From an uncultured Anaerolineae bacterium (lineage in GTDB: Bacteria > Chloroflexota > Anaerolineae > Aggregatilineales > UBA2796), in contig CALKXH010000087.1 in assembly GCA_938005675.1 (NCBI GenBank), forward strand, positions 1 to 39,932: 39,932 nt of DNA, written 5' to 3'. Below the pieces are notes generated by a model, which had not been told where the DNA came from, did no database searches, and worked only from the letters and a program-made list of their open reading frames with translations. Below, piece after piece: positions 8,490 to 17,088 of the stretch (position 1 is its first letter; the number at the start of each line of letters is the position of its first letter). Both the position numbers and the translations under genes were made by a program.

Positions 8490-8846
8490 ATGACCGTCAC
8501 AACCAATTTGTTCCGTCACGTCGATCAGACGGAGGACTTCCAAGCCGGTCAGACCATCTTCAGTGAGGGCGAGTACGGCGATATGATGTACGTCGTGGTC
8601 GATGGCGAAGTCAACTTGATCGATCACAGCGGCAACATCTCGGAGGTGGTGCTGCCGGGCGGCATGTTCGGCGAGATGGCGCTGATCGACTCCAAGCCGC
8701 GCAGCCTGACGGCTGTGGCGCGCACCGATTGCAAGTTGGCGGCGGTTGATCGGCAGCGCTTCAGCTTCATGGTCACCGAGACGCCCTACTTCGCCTTGCA
8801 CGTCATGCAGGTGATGGCGGAGCGCTTGCGGCGGCGCGGCGGCTGA
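8490..8846 (+). CDS. Stand-alone cyclic-nucleotide-binding domain protein
   Basis: A 118-residue protein made of a single cNMP-binding (Crp-like) beta-roll. FSEGEYGDMMYVVVDGEV covers the early strands. The phosphate-binding cassette reads FGEMALIDSKPRSLTA, with Glu62 and Arg71 in the positions that contact ribose and cyclic phosphate in the family. A C-terminal helix ends in RLRRRGG. There is no DNA-binding domain, channel or kinase attached. The start is chosen at the second ATG because AGGAG (8477-8481) is 8 bases from it but only 2 from the ATG at 8484. It probably acts by binding another protein after sensing cAMP or cGMP. That partner is not evident here. Confidence 0.8.
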   Translation: MTVTTNLFRHVDQTEDFQAGQTIFSEGEYGDMMYVVVDGEVNLIDHSGNISEVVLPGGMFGEMALIDSKPRSLTAVARTDCKLAAVDRQRFSFMVTETPYFALHVMQVMAERLRRRGG

Positions 8847-8919
8847 GTCTAGCTCTTTTGCCGTGCGCAGGCTACAATCTCAGGCATAACGTTCTATCCG
8901 CAACTCGGAGACTCTTTGC

Positions 8920-10317
8920 ATGGCGAAAGAATACGATCTGGTAGTGCTGGGCGCTGGTCCGGGCGGCTACGTCGCCGCCATTCGCGCCTCGCAGCTCGGC
9001 TTGAAGAGCGCGATTATTGAGAAGCAGTGGTGGGGCGGCGTCTGCCTGAATGTGGGCTGCATCCCTTCGAAGGCGCTGCTGCACAACGCCGAGCTGGCGC
9101 ACATCATCAAGCATCGCGCCGCCGAATTCGGCTTCAAGTTGCCCGGCGGCGTCGAGCTGGATTACAGCGTCGCCTTCAAGCGCAGCCGCCAGACCAGCGA
9201 GCGCTTGGCTAAGGGCGTGCGCAGCCTGATGAAGAAGAACAAGATCGACACCTATGAAGGCTGGGGGACTTTCACAGCGCCCAAGACCCTCCAAGTGGCG
9301 CTCAACGACGGCTCAACTGAGACCCTCAACGCCAAAAACGTCATTATCGCGGTCGGCTCCGAGGTGCGCACCCTGCCCAACACCCAGATCGGCAAGCGCG
9401 TGCGCACTTACCTCGAGTTCATCCTCGACGACACGCTGCCGCGCAGCATCATCATCGTGGGCGCGGGCGCCATCGGCACGGAGTTCGCCTACGTCATGCA
9501 CAACTACGGCACCGAAGTCACCATGCTGGAGTACATGCCGCATATGTTGCCGCTCGAGGATGAAGAGGTCTCTGAGGAACTCAAGCGGCAATACACGCGC
9601 ATGGGCGTCAAGGTGCATACCAACGCCAAAGTTGAGAGCATCACCGAAGACGCCGACAGCGTGACGGTCACGGCCACCATCGACGGACAGACTCAGACCC
9701 TGCGCGCCGAGATGGTGCTGCAAGCGGTCGGCTGGAAGCCGCGCACAGGCTACGGCTTGGAGGTGACGGGCGTCAAGCTCGACTCGCGCGGCTGGATCGA
9801 GGTCGACGACTTCATGCAGACCAGCGTCAAGGGCATTTACGCCATCGGCGATGTGACGGGCAAACTGCAATTGGCGCACGTCGCCAGCGCACAGGGCATC
9901 GTGGCGGCTGAACACATGGCGGGCGCCGAGACCATGCCGCTCAACTACGTCATGCTGCCGCGCGCCACCTACTGCACGCCGCAGGTCGCCAGCTTCGGCT
10001 ACACCGAGAAGCAAGCCCGCGAGAAGGGCTACGAAATCAAAGTTGCCAAGTTCCCATGGCAGGCGAACGGCAAGGCGCTCGGCTTGGGCGACTACGCTGG
10101 CTTCGTCAAGATCATCAGCGATGCCCGCTACGGCGAGATTCTCGGCGCGCACCTGATCGGTCCGAACGTGACCGAGCTGCTGCCCGAACTGACCCTCGCC
10201 CAGCTCTGGGAGCTGACCCCGGCTGAGATCGCCCGTAACGTCCACGCTCATCCCACCCTCAGCGAGGCGATCATGGAGGCCGCGCATGGGCTTGAAGGAC
10301 ACATGATCAATCTGTGA
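8920..10317 (+). CDS. lpdA: Dihydrolipoyl dehydrogenase
   Basis: A 465-residue FAD-dependent disulfide oxidoreductase (E3) that reoxidises dihydrolipoamide in 2-oxoacid dehydrogenase and glycine cleavage complexes. The FAD dinucleotide fold is [13 protein letters not shown] (8-20). The redox-active disulfide is Cys42/Cys47 in [16 protein letters not shown]. The NAD fold is [15 protein letters not shown]. The second FAD contact is YAIGDVTG. The C-terminal His-Glu catalytic pair is in [13 protein letters not shown]. The length is standard. No E1 or E2 gene is adjacent, so it probably serves complexes encoded elsewhere. GGAG lies upstream of the ATG, and TACAAT at 8873-8878 is a possible -10. 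Confidence 0.95.
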   Translation: MAKEYDLVVLGAGPGGYVAAIRASQLGLKSAIIEKQWWGGVCLNVGCIPSKALLHNAELAHIIKHRAAEFGFKLPGGVELDYSVAFKRSRQTSERLAKGVRSLMKKNKIDTYEGWGTFTAPKTLQVALNDGSTETLNAKNVIIAVGSEVRTLPNTQIGKRVRTYLEFILDDTLPRSIIIVGAGAIGTEFAYVMHNYGTEVTMLEYMPHMLPLEDEEVSEELKRQYTRMGVKVHTNAKVESITEDADSVTVTATIDGQTQTLRAEMVLQAVGWKPRTGYGLEVTGVKLDSRGWIEVDDFMQTSVKGIYAIGDVTGKLQLAHVASAQGIVAAEHMAGAETMPLNYVMLPRATYCTPQVASFGYTEKQAREKGYEIKVAKFPWQANGKALGLGDYAGFVKIISDARYGEILGAHLIGPNVTELLPELTLAQLWELTPAEIARNVHAHPTLSEAIMEAAHGLEGHMINL

Positions 10318-10392
10318 GCCACTTGCGCGGCTCGCTAGGCGTCGTTGCTCCTGCAATGGCGCCTCTATCACCAGCAGGATGTAGAGCTGACT

Positions 10393-13335
10393 ATGCGACT
10401 GAGCCAGACCGATAGACCCGCCTACGCCTTGATCGGCGCCGCCTTGCAGAGCGACCCCGCCCTGCAGCGCGAGGTGCTAGACGCCTGCCAGCGCATGAGC
10501 ATCGCGCCGCGCCTCGCCGACCTTGACGCGCCCGATCAGATCGAGGGGGCGGGCTTGTTCATCGGCGTTTATCCTGAGCCGCCCACGCCTGAGTCCGTCG
10601 CGGAGTACCGTCGCGCGGCGGCGCGCGCCATCCCGTGCCTGCTCTTCGTCCGCGAAGGACTGCCTGAGAGCGAGCCGCTCGCCGCCTTGCGCGCCGCCCC
10701 CGATCTGATCGCCTTCAGCACGGCGGCGCAGCTGCGCGCCGCCCTGATCAATCGCCTTGCCGCCCTGCGCGACCTCAAGCTGGAGTCGCTGCATTACGTC
10801 GGCGCCATCCCGACGCCGCCTGAAGTCTACATCGCGCATCCCTACACGCTCCTGCCCGCCAGCCAGATGATCGGCAGACAGCTGCAGCTTGAGGTGCTCT
10901 CCGACTGGATCGCCGAGCGCGATCACAAGGTGCGCCTGATGAACGTGGTCGCCATCGGCGGCATGGGCAAGAGCGCCATGACCTGGCACTGGTTCAGCCA
11001 GATCGCGCCCAGCCTCGCCGATTTTCGCGGGCGCATGTGGTGGAGCTTCTACGAGAGCGACGCCCACTTCGAGAATTTCGTCATTCGAGCGCTGGCTTAC
11101 GCCACCGACTCGCCCGAAGCCGAGATTCGTGAGATCGCGGCGGCGGAGCGCGAGCGCGAGCTGCTCGAAATCCTCGACCGCGAGCCGTTCCTGATCACCT
11201 TAGACGGCTTGGAGCGCATCTTGGTAGCCTACGCGCGCATGGATGCCGCGCGCATGGACGACGAATCGCTCGATGAAGAGACGGCGAACGTCGTAGCGGG
11301 CGCCTTGGGCGTCCCTGAGGAGGCGCAGAGCACGATCTTCGCGCCCAACCGCCTGCGCAAGACCGCCGATCCGCGCGCCGGCGCTTTCCTGCGCAAGTTG
11401 GCGGGCGTGAACGCCTCGCGCATCTTGATCAGCACGCGCCTGTATCCCGCTGATTTGCAGCACAGCAGCGGCTATCCGATCTTGGGCAGCTTCGCCATGT
11501 TCTTGAGCGGCTTGGCGGATGATGAGGCGCTCGCGCTGTGGCGCGCCTACGGCTGCAGCGGCGCGGATGCCGAACTCTTGCCGATCTTCAACGCCGTGCA
11601 GAACTATCCGCTCTTGATCCGCGCGCTAGCGGGCGAGGTGGCGGCATCGGCGGGCGGCGACTTTGCCGCGTGGCGGCGCGCCAACAAGTCCTTCGCGCCG
11701 GAGCGCCAAAGCGCCGATGCTGTGCGCGCGCACGTCATGAGTCACGCTTTGCGCAGCTTGAGCATCGGGGCGCGCCGCACTTTGGAGACTATCGCCGCCT
11801 TCCGAATGCCGACCTTTTACGAGTCGCTCGCGCCGCTGCTGCTGAAATCCGCGCAAGGGAGCAGCGCCGCGCCCAAGAGCGGCGGTCTGTTGGGCAGCTT
11901 GGGCAATCTGCTGGGCAAGCGGCAAGGGCAGTTCAGCGGCTTCGAGAGCGAGGCGGAGCTAGACGCCGCCCTCAGCGATTTGGAGGCGCGCGGCTTGATC
12001 GGCTGGGATAAACGCGCCAATCGCTACGATCTGCATCCGATTGTGCGCGGCGTGGTCTGGAATGGGCTGGATGAGCAGGCGCAACGCGGCTTGTACGCGG
12101 CGCTGAACGCCCACTTCAGCGCGATGCCCGCCGTGCGCCTCGAAGACGTGCGCAGTCTGGACGATCTGACCGCCTCGATTGAGTTATACAGCACGCTGAT
12201 CGGCATGGGCGAGTACGACGAGGCGTTCGCCCTTTACGACGCGCGCTTACACCTGCCGATGCTGCGCCGCTTGAGCGCCAATCTGCAGCGCGCCGAGCTG
12301 CTGGAGCAGCTCTTCCCGCACGGAATCGAGCGAGCGCCGCGCCTCTCCACCAAGATCGCTCAGGCGCGCGTCATCAACGACCTTGCCCTCGCCTACCAGA
12401 TGTCGGGGCAGCCACAGCGCGCTGCGCCGCTCTTTTTGCGCGCCATCAACATGGCGGAGTATGAGGGCGTGCCGCGCAACGTGGCAATCGGTCTGATGAA
12501 TTTCGCCGAGTCGCTGCGCCAAGTCGGCGATTTGTACCCCGCCGCCATGTCCGCCAATCGAGCGCTCTTGATCGCGCGCGCCATCAACAACCTGAGCGAT
12601 GAGGTCACGGCGTTGGGCGTGGTGGCGCTCACGCGCATGGCGTACGGCGATTACGCCGCCGCCGAGATCGCCCTTCAGCGCGCCCTGCGCCTGCAGGAGA
12701 GCTTGAATCACCCGCAGGGCAAGAGCGCGCTATACGCTTTCCTCGCTCAATTGGCGATCTGGCGCGGCGAAGTCGATCAAGCTCTTCAATACGCCGAGCA
12801 GGCGTGGGAATTCGCCCACACGCTGCACTACGAGGCGGATATCGTGCGGGCGCGGCGCTTTCAGGGCGAGGCGGCGCTTCTAGCGGGCGATCTGGGCGGC
12901 GCAGAGGCGGCTTTCACCCAGACGCTCGCGCGGGCGCGCGCCGCCAGCTTGGTGGAGCACGAGCTGGGCGCCGTGATCGGCTTGGCAGATGTGCGTCTGC
13001 ACAACGACGCGCCCGATTTAGCGCGCACGACCCTCGAAGATGTCTGGGAGGTCGCTGAGCGGGGCGGTTTCCGCTTGGCGCAAGCCGACGCCCTGAACGT
13101 GCTGGCGCGCGCCGAGATCGCCATCAATCGCCCTGAGATGGCTGTGCAAGCGGCGCAAGCGGCCGTCCAGATGGCGTGGTGCATGAGCGAGCCGTACGCC
13201 TACGCGCGCGGCATGGCGCAAGCCCGTCAAACTCTCAGCGCCCTAGGCGCCGACCTGCCCGACGGCTTGCCGACGCTGGACTTCACCAAGCTGGGCGCGC
13301 CCATCGCGGTAGAGATCGAGCCGCCTCAAGCTTGA
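10393..13335 (+). CDS. STAND ATPase with TPR repeats and a degenerate DUF4062-like N-terminus
   Basis: A protein of about 980 residues. I start at ATG 10393 rather than the upstream in-frame TTG at 10345. Residues about 1-135 resemble a DUF4062/TIR-like alpha-beta domain (FIGVYPEPPTPESVAEYRRA then IPCLLFVREGLPE). Known DUF4062 proteins open with a conserved SST motif that I do not see here, so this label is weak. The NACHT/NB-ARC-type ATPase has Walker A IGGMGKSAMT near residue 188, Walker B FLITLDGLERI near 266, and sensor-like RILISTRLYP. A winged-helix region follows (to about 560). The C-terminal 400 residues are helical TPR-type repeats such as RAAPLFLRAINMAEYEG. STAND proteins switch by ATP-driven oligomerisation after ligand binding by the repeats. 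The effector identity and role (signalling or immunity) are inference. Confidence 0.8.
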   Translation: MRLSQTDRPAYALIGAALQSDPALQREVLDACQRMSIAPRLADLDAPDQIEGAGLFIGVYPEPPTPESVAEYRRAAARAIPCLLFVREGLPESEPLAALRAAPDLIAFSTAAQLRAALINRLAALRDLKLESLHYVGAIPTPPEVYIAHPYTLLPASQMIGRQLQLEVLSDWIAERDHKVRLMNVVAIGGMGKSAMTWHWFSQIAPSLADFRGRMWWSFYESDAHFENFVIRALAYATDSPEAEIREIAAAERERELLEILDREPFLITLDGLERILVAYARMDAARMDDESLDEETANVVAGALGVPEEAQSTIFAPNRLRKTADPRAGAFLRKLAGVNASRILISTRLYPADLQHSSGYPILGSFAMFLSGLADDEALALWRAYGCSGADAELLPIFNAVQNYPLLIRALAGEVAASAGGDFAAWRRANKSFAPERQSADAVRAHVMSHALRSLSIGARRTLETIAAFRMPTFYESLAPLLLKSAQGSSAAPKSGGLLGSLGNLLGKRQGQFSGFESEAELDAALSDLEARGLIGWDKRANRYDLHPIVRGVVWNGLDEQAQRGLYAALNAHFSAMPAVRLEDVRSLDDLTASIELYSTLIGMGEYDEAFALYDARLHLPMLRRLSANLQRAELLEQLFPHGIERAPRLSTKIAQARVINDLALAYQMSGQPQRAAPLFLRAINMAEYEGVPRNVAIGLMNFAESLRQVGDLYPAAMSANRALLIARAINNLSDEVTALGVVALTRMAYGDYAAAEIALQRALRLQESLNHPQGKSALYAFLAQLAIWRGEVDQALQYAEQAWEFAHTLHYEADIVRARRFQGEAALLAGDLGGAEAAFTQTLARARAASLVEHELGAVIGLADVRLHNDAPDLARTTLEDVWEVAERGGFRLAQADALNVLARAEIAINRPEMAVQAAQAAVQMAWCMSEPYAYARGMAQARQTLSALGADLPDGLPTLDFTKLGAPIAVEIEPPQA

Positions 13336-13344
13336 GCGCGCCCT

Positions 13345-13373
13345 TTGGCAGAACGGCTCATTTGGGGTAAGCT
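13345..13373 (+). promoter_or_regulatory. Possible promoter of the FGE-like gene
   Basis: TTGGCA (13345-13350), a 17-base spacer and TAAGCT (13368-13373). It starts 10 bases after the STAND stop codon, so the next gene may be separately transcribed. The -10 is only a partial match. Confidence 0.35.
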
Positions 13374-13395
13374 GGACGCCTGTTGGCAAAAATCT

Positions 13396-13414
13396 GGCTG
13401 AGCGCCGCTCAGCC
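13396..13414 (+). other. Small GC hairpin in the leader of the FGE-like gene
   Basis: GGCTGAGC and GCTCAGCC form an 8-base-pair stem with a 3-base loop, ending 20 bases before the ATG at 13435. No T run follows, so a terminator is unlikely. It may affect translation, or be chance. Confidence 0.3.
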
Positions 13415-13434
13415 CGAATGAGGAAATTTGTCTG

Positions 13435-14823
13435 ATGAGACGTGATTCTAGCGCGTTGCGGGGACGCACACGCGATAGCAGCTGGCAATGGCTGATGATC
13501 GGCATTGTGCTGGGCTTGGGCTGTGCCAGCGTCTTCTGTTTGGCGGCGTACGCCTCGAATCTGCTGGTGCTGAACATCCCCGGTCAGGTCGCGCTCGCTC
13601 AGACGCCCACCATCGTCGAGATCGAGCGCGAGCGGGAAGTCACGCGCGTCGTGGTCGTCACGGCCACCGAATCGCCCACCGAAGCCGCGCCCGCTCAGCA
13701 GCCGCTCGTCGGCTCGCCCACCATCACCCCGCTCGTCATCATGCCGACTCCCTTCGGCGGCGCGCCGGCGCCCGTCGCCACCAATACGTTGGCGGGCGTC
13801 CTGATCAGCACGCCGACCAGCGCCGCTCTCGCGCCCGTCGGCGAGCAACCCGTCGTCGGCGTGACCTTGCCCGCCATCCAGCCGACCGTCCCCAACGTTG
13901 TGCAGCCCACCGAGCTGGTCAACATCCCCGGCGGCACTTTCAGCATGGGTACGGATATAGCTGAGGCGACTCGCGCCATCGATGATTGCCGCGATCGCGA
14001 CGGTGGAACAGGCTGCGATATCAGCTTCACCACCGACTCAATCCCGCCCCATAGCGTGACCGTCAACAGCTTCGCCCTAGAGCGCTTCGAAGTCACCTAC
14101 CAACAATACGTGGACTTTCTGAACGCGCTCGGTCCGCGCAGCCACCTGAACGGCTGTGGCGGGCAGCCTTGTGCGGCTGTGCGCGGACAGGGCGCCGGCG
14201 AGCGCCCGCGCAGCTTCATCGACTTCGACGGGACGCGCTACAGCGTCACCACCGAGCTGTACTTGAACCGTCCCGTCGCCTATGTGACGTGGTACGGCGC
14301 GGATGCCTACTGCAAATTCATCGGGCGGCGGCTGCCCACTGAGGCGGAGTGGGAGTACGCAGCGCGCCGTCCTGATGGCAGGCTGTATCCGTGGGGCAAC
14401 GCCTGGGATCCCGCCCGCGCCCGCACCTCGCGCCCACAAAATATGGGCGGGCCGGAGCCAGTCAACGCCTTTCCAAACGGCATCAGCGCTGATGGAATCT
14501 ACAACTTGGCGGGCAACGTCTCGGAGTGGGTGCAGGATTGGTACAGCCCGACCTATTACGGCGAACAAGCCGCCAATCCAGGCGTGATCGATCCGCAAGG
14601 GCCGCCCTCAGGCACGCTCAAGGTGCATCGCGGCGGCAGCTGGGATGCGCTGCCGCTCTTCGCGCGCACCGTCCATCGCGGCGATATGGATCCGCTTAGT
14701 CCGCAATTATTCATCGGTTTCCGCTGCGCCGCCGCACCGCAGACGGCGGCGCCTGCGCTGCCCGTCGGTCAACCGACCATCGCCCTGCCCAACACGCCCG
14801 CCCCGCTCGGCGCGGGTAACTAG
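13435..14823 (+). CDS. Membrane-anchored FGE/SUMF1-like domain protein
   Basis: 462 residues. A single N-terminal membrane helix (about 18-42) and a Pro/Thr-rich linker (about 50-155) place the rest outside the cell. The C-terminal 300 residues are a formylglycine-generating-enzyme (SUMF1, C-type-lectin-like) domain. Its motifs are LVNIPGGTFSMGTD at the start, FEVTYQQYVDFLNAL, RPVAYVTWYGADAYC, RLPTEAEWEYAARRPDG, LYPWGNAWDP, GNVSEWVQDWY, HRGGSWDALPLFAR and the terminal IGFRCA. After RGGSW, true oxygen-dependent FGEs carry two catalytic cysteines; here that stretch has none. It is therefore probably a binding or structural version, not an active sulfatase activator. GAGGAA lies 9 bases before the ATG. 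Confidence 0.88.
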   Translation: MRRDSSALRGRTRDSSWQWLMIGIVLGLGCASVFCLAAYASNLLVLNIPGQVALAQTPTIVEIEREREVTRVVVVTATESPTEAAPAQQPLVGSPTITPLVIMPTPFGGAPAPVATNTLAGVLISTPTSAALAPVGEQPVVGVTLPAIQPTVPNVVQPTELVNIPGGTFSMGTDIAEATRAIDDCRDRDGGTGCDISFTTDSIPPHSVTVNSFALERFEVTYQQYVDFLNALGPRSHLNGCGGQPCAAVRGQGAGERPRSFIDFDGTRYSVTTELYLNRPVAYVTWYGADAYCKFIGRRLPTEAEWEYAARRPDGRLYPWGNAWDPARARTSRPQNMGGPEPVNAFPNGISADGIYNLAGNVSEWVQDWYSPTYYGEQAANPGVIDPQGPPSGTLKVHRGGSWDALPLFARTVHRGDMDPLSPQLFIGFRCAAAPQTAAPALPVGQPTIALPNTPAPLGAGN

Positions 14824-14833
14824 CCTCCATATG

Positions 14834-14864
14834 GGCGGGTGTTCAGCGAGGACATCCGCCTTTT
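14834..14864 (+). terminator. Intrinsic terminator after the FGE-like gene
   Basis: A 9-base-pair stem (14834-14842 with 14852-14860, one G-T pair) with a 9-base loop is followed directly by TTTT. It separates the FGE-like gene from transketolase. Confidence 0.75.
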
Positions 14865-14922
14865 CCAAAGCGATAGGCGCGCATTGGCGCGTTGAAGATC
14901 ATCAGAAAGGACAGCCCGCCCT

Positions 14923-16932
14923 ATGCTCGACACGGTCACAACCTCTCTAGAGACCCTAGCCATCAACACCATCCGCTTTTTGGCTGTGGATGCCGTCCAG
15001 AAGGCGAATTCGGGGCATCCCGGCTTGCCGCTGGGCGCCGCGCCGATGGCTTACACGCTCTGGATGCGCTACTTGCGCCACAATCCGCGCAACCCGAAGT
15101 GGGCGAATCGGGATCGCTTCGTGTTGTCCGCCGGTCACGGCTCGATGCTGCTCTACGCCCTGCTGCATCTGACCGGCTATGACCTCTCGCTCGATGAAAT
15201 CAAGAATTTCCGCCAATGGAACAGCCTGACGCCCGGTCATCCTGAGGCAGGCTTGACGCCCGGCGTCGAGACCACGACCGGCCCGCTCGGACAGGGCTTT
15301 GCCACAGCCGTCGGCATGGCGATTGCCGAGTCGTTCCTCGCCGCCACCTTCAACCGACCCGACTACCCGATTGTCGATCACTACACTTACGTGCTGGCGA
15401 GCGACGGCGACCTGATGGAGGGCGTCGCCTCTGAAGCCGCCTCGCTTGCCGGACACCTCAAGCTGGGCAAGCTGATCGTGCTGTACGACGACAACAAGGT
15501 CATGCTCTCCAACTTGACCGAAGTCGCTTTCAGCGAGGACGTGCTGATGCGTTTCAACGCCTACGGCTGGCACACGCAGCGCGTCGCCGATGGCAACGAC
15601 ACGGCGGCTATCGCCGCAGCTATCGAGGCGGCGACCGCCGATCCGCGCCCAAGCCTGATCGCCGTGCGCACCATCATCGGCTATGGCAGCCCCAACAAGC
15701 AAGGCACGCACAAAGCGCATGGCGAGCCGCTCGGCGAGGAAGAGGTGCGCCTGACCAAACAAGCGCTCGGCTGGACGGCGGAAGAGCCCTTCACCATCCC
15801 CGGCGAGGCGCTTGAACATTTCCGCACGGCTGTTGAACACGGCGAGCGCTTCGAGGCAGAATGGAACGCCCTCTTCAAGGCGTGGGCGGCTGACTATCCC
15901 GACCTCGCCGAGCTCTGGGAGGTGGCGCACGCCGAGTCCTTGCCTGCGGGCTGGGATGCCGACTTGCCGCTCTACAGCGCCGAGAGCAAGCCAATGGCAA
16001 CCCGCGACGCCAACGGCGCCGCCCTCAACGCCATCGCCAAGCACCTACCAACGATGATCGGCGGCGACGCCGACCTGAGCAGCAGCACCAAGACCCTCAT
16101 CAGCGGGAGCGGCTTGTTCAGTGCGACGGATCGAACGGCGCGCAATCTGCAGTTCGGCGTGCGCGAACACGCTATGGGCGCCGCCATCAATGGCTTGGCG
16201 CTGCACGGCGGCATCCGCAAGCCCTATACCGCCACCTTCATGACCTTCAGCGATTACATGCGCCCCGCCATTCGGCTCGCCGCCCTGATGGAGATCGATC
16301 CGATCTTCATCTTCACCCACGATAGCATCGGCGTGGGCGAAGACGGTCCGACTCATCAGCCGGTGGAGCATCTGGCAGCCTTGCGCGCCATCCCACACCT
16401 GACCGTCATCCGCCCCGCCGACGCCAACGAGACCACAGCCGCGTGGCGCGCCGCCATGCTCAACAAACAGCCGACCGTGCTGGTCTTCACGCGGCAAAAA
16501 TTGCCCGTTTACCCGCCTGAGGGCGTGTTGGAGGGCGTGGCGCGCGGCGCTTACATCAAAGCGGAGGCGCGCGGCGGCGCACCTGAGGTGATCCTGATCG
16601 CCACCGGCTCCGAGGTCAGCCTGATCATGGCGGCGCACAAGACGCTCAACGAGTTAGGCATCCGCGCCCGCGCCGTGAGCATGCCCTCCTTCGAGCTATT
16701 CGAGGCGCAAGATCAAGCCTACAAGGAGTCCGTCTTGCCTTCGAGCGTGACGGCGCGCGTGGCGGTCGAGGCGGGCGTGCCCTTCGGCTGGCATCGCTAC
16801 GTCGGCGCGGGCGGCAAGATCATCGGCTTGGAGCGCTTCGGCGCCTCCGCGCCGCAAGAGGTCATCTTCAAGCAACTCGGCTTCACGCCTGAGGCGGTCG
16901 TGGCGGCAGCGCGCGAGCTGCTGGGCAAGTGA
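14923..16932 (+). CDS. tkt: Transketolase
   Basis: A 669-residue TPP- and magnesium-dependent enzyme. It moves two-carbon ketol units between sugar phosphates in the non-oxidative pentose phosphate (or Calvin) pathway. The N-terminal domain shows [16 protein letters not shown], the substrate-binding [18 protein letters not shown] and the TPP motif SDGDLMEG followed by DDN. The pyrimidine-binding domain has [15 protein letters not shown] with the cofactor-activating Glu, then [15 protein letters not shown]. The C-terminal domain includes [12 protein letters not shown] and [12 protein letters not shown]. The length is normal for the family. AAAGGA lies upstream of the ATG. The thiamin operon at 27516-30881 would supply its cofactor. 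Confidence 0.96.
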   Translation: MLDTVTTSLETLAINTIRFLAVDAVQKANSGHPGLPLGAAPMAYTLWMRYLRHNPRNPKWANRDRFVLSAGHGSMLLYALLHLTGYDLSLDEIKNFRQWNSLTPGHPEAGLTPGVETTTGPLGQGFATAVGMAIAESFLAATFNRPDYPIVDHYTYVLASDGDLMEGVASEAASLAGHLKLGKLIVLYDDNKVMLSNLTEVAFSEDVLMRFNAYGWHTQRVADGNDTAAIAAAIEAATADPRPSLIAVRTIIGYGSPNKQGTHKAHGEPLGEEEVRLTKQALGWTAEEPFTIPGEALEHFRTAVEHGERFEAEWNALFKAWAADYPDLAELWEVAHAESLPAGWDADLPLYSAESKPMATRDANGAALNAIAKHLPTMIGGDADLSSSTKTLISGSGLFSATDRTARNLQFGVREHAMGAAINGLALHGGIRKPYTATFMTFSDYMRPAIRLAALMEIDPIFIFTHDSIGVGEDGPTHQPVEHLAALRAIPHLTVIRPADANETTAAWRAAMLNKQPTVLVFTRQKLPVYPPEGVLEGVARGAYIKAEARGGAPEVILIATGSEVSLIMAAHKTLNELGIRARAVSMPSFELFEAQDQAYKESVLPSSVTARVAVEAGVPFGWHRYVGAGGKIIGLERFGASAPQEVIFKQLGFTPEAVVAAARELLGK

Positions 16933-16979
16933 GCCGCTCTGAAAAGCGCGCCGATAAACTCAGCGAACATTCATCCTCT

Positions 16980-17008
16980 GTGCCAAGTACTAGTTGCGTA
17001 CTTGGCAC
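16980..17008. repeat. Perfect 11-bp inverted repeat overlapping the OppA-1 promoter
   Basis: GTGCCAAGTAC (16980-16990) is repeated in reverse complement at 16998-17008 with a 7-base spacer. It lies 48 bases after the transketolase stop, so it could end that transcript, but no clear T run follows. The right arm overlaps the -35 of the next promoter, so an operator is an equally good reading. Confidence 0.6.
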
Positions 17009-17022
17009 ACTCTTCGCTATAG
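16994..17022 (+). promoter_or_regulatory. Promoter of the first OppA-like gene
   Basis: TTGCGT (16994-16999), a 17-base spacer and TATAGT (17017-17022). It lies inside and just after the inverted repeat at 16980-17008. The leader to the ATG at 17089 is about 60 bases. Confidence 0.55.
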
Positions 17023-17088
17023 TCAAAGTGTCTCGCGCATCAGTGCGCAGGCTTGTCTGTCTAAATGCTTTTAGTGGAGGATTGCCAT

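Noticed and set aside
13435-14823. Possible variable protein of a diversity-generating retroelement, because the FGE/C-type-lectin fold is used by such targets
   Set aside because: No reverse transcriptase, template repeat or accessory gene is present in the window, and no near-repeat of the 3' end of the gene was seen.
10393-14823. A two-gene defence system made of the STAND ATPase and the FGE-like protein
   Set aside because: They are adjacent but separated by a possible promoter and a hairpin, and the second is an exported membrane protein flanked by housekeeping genes. Nothing in the sequence links their functions.
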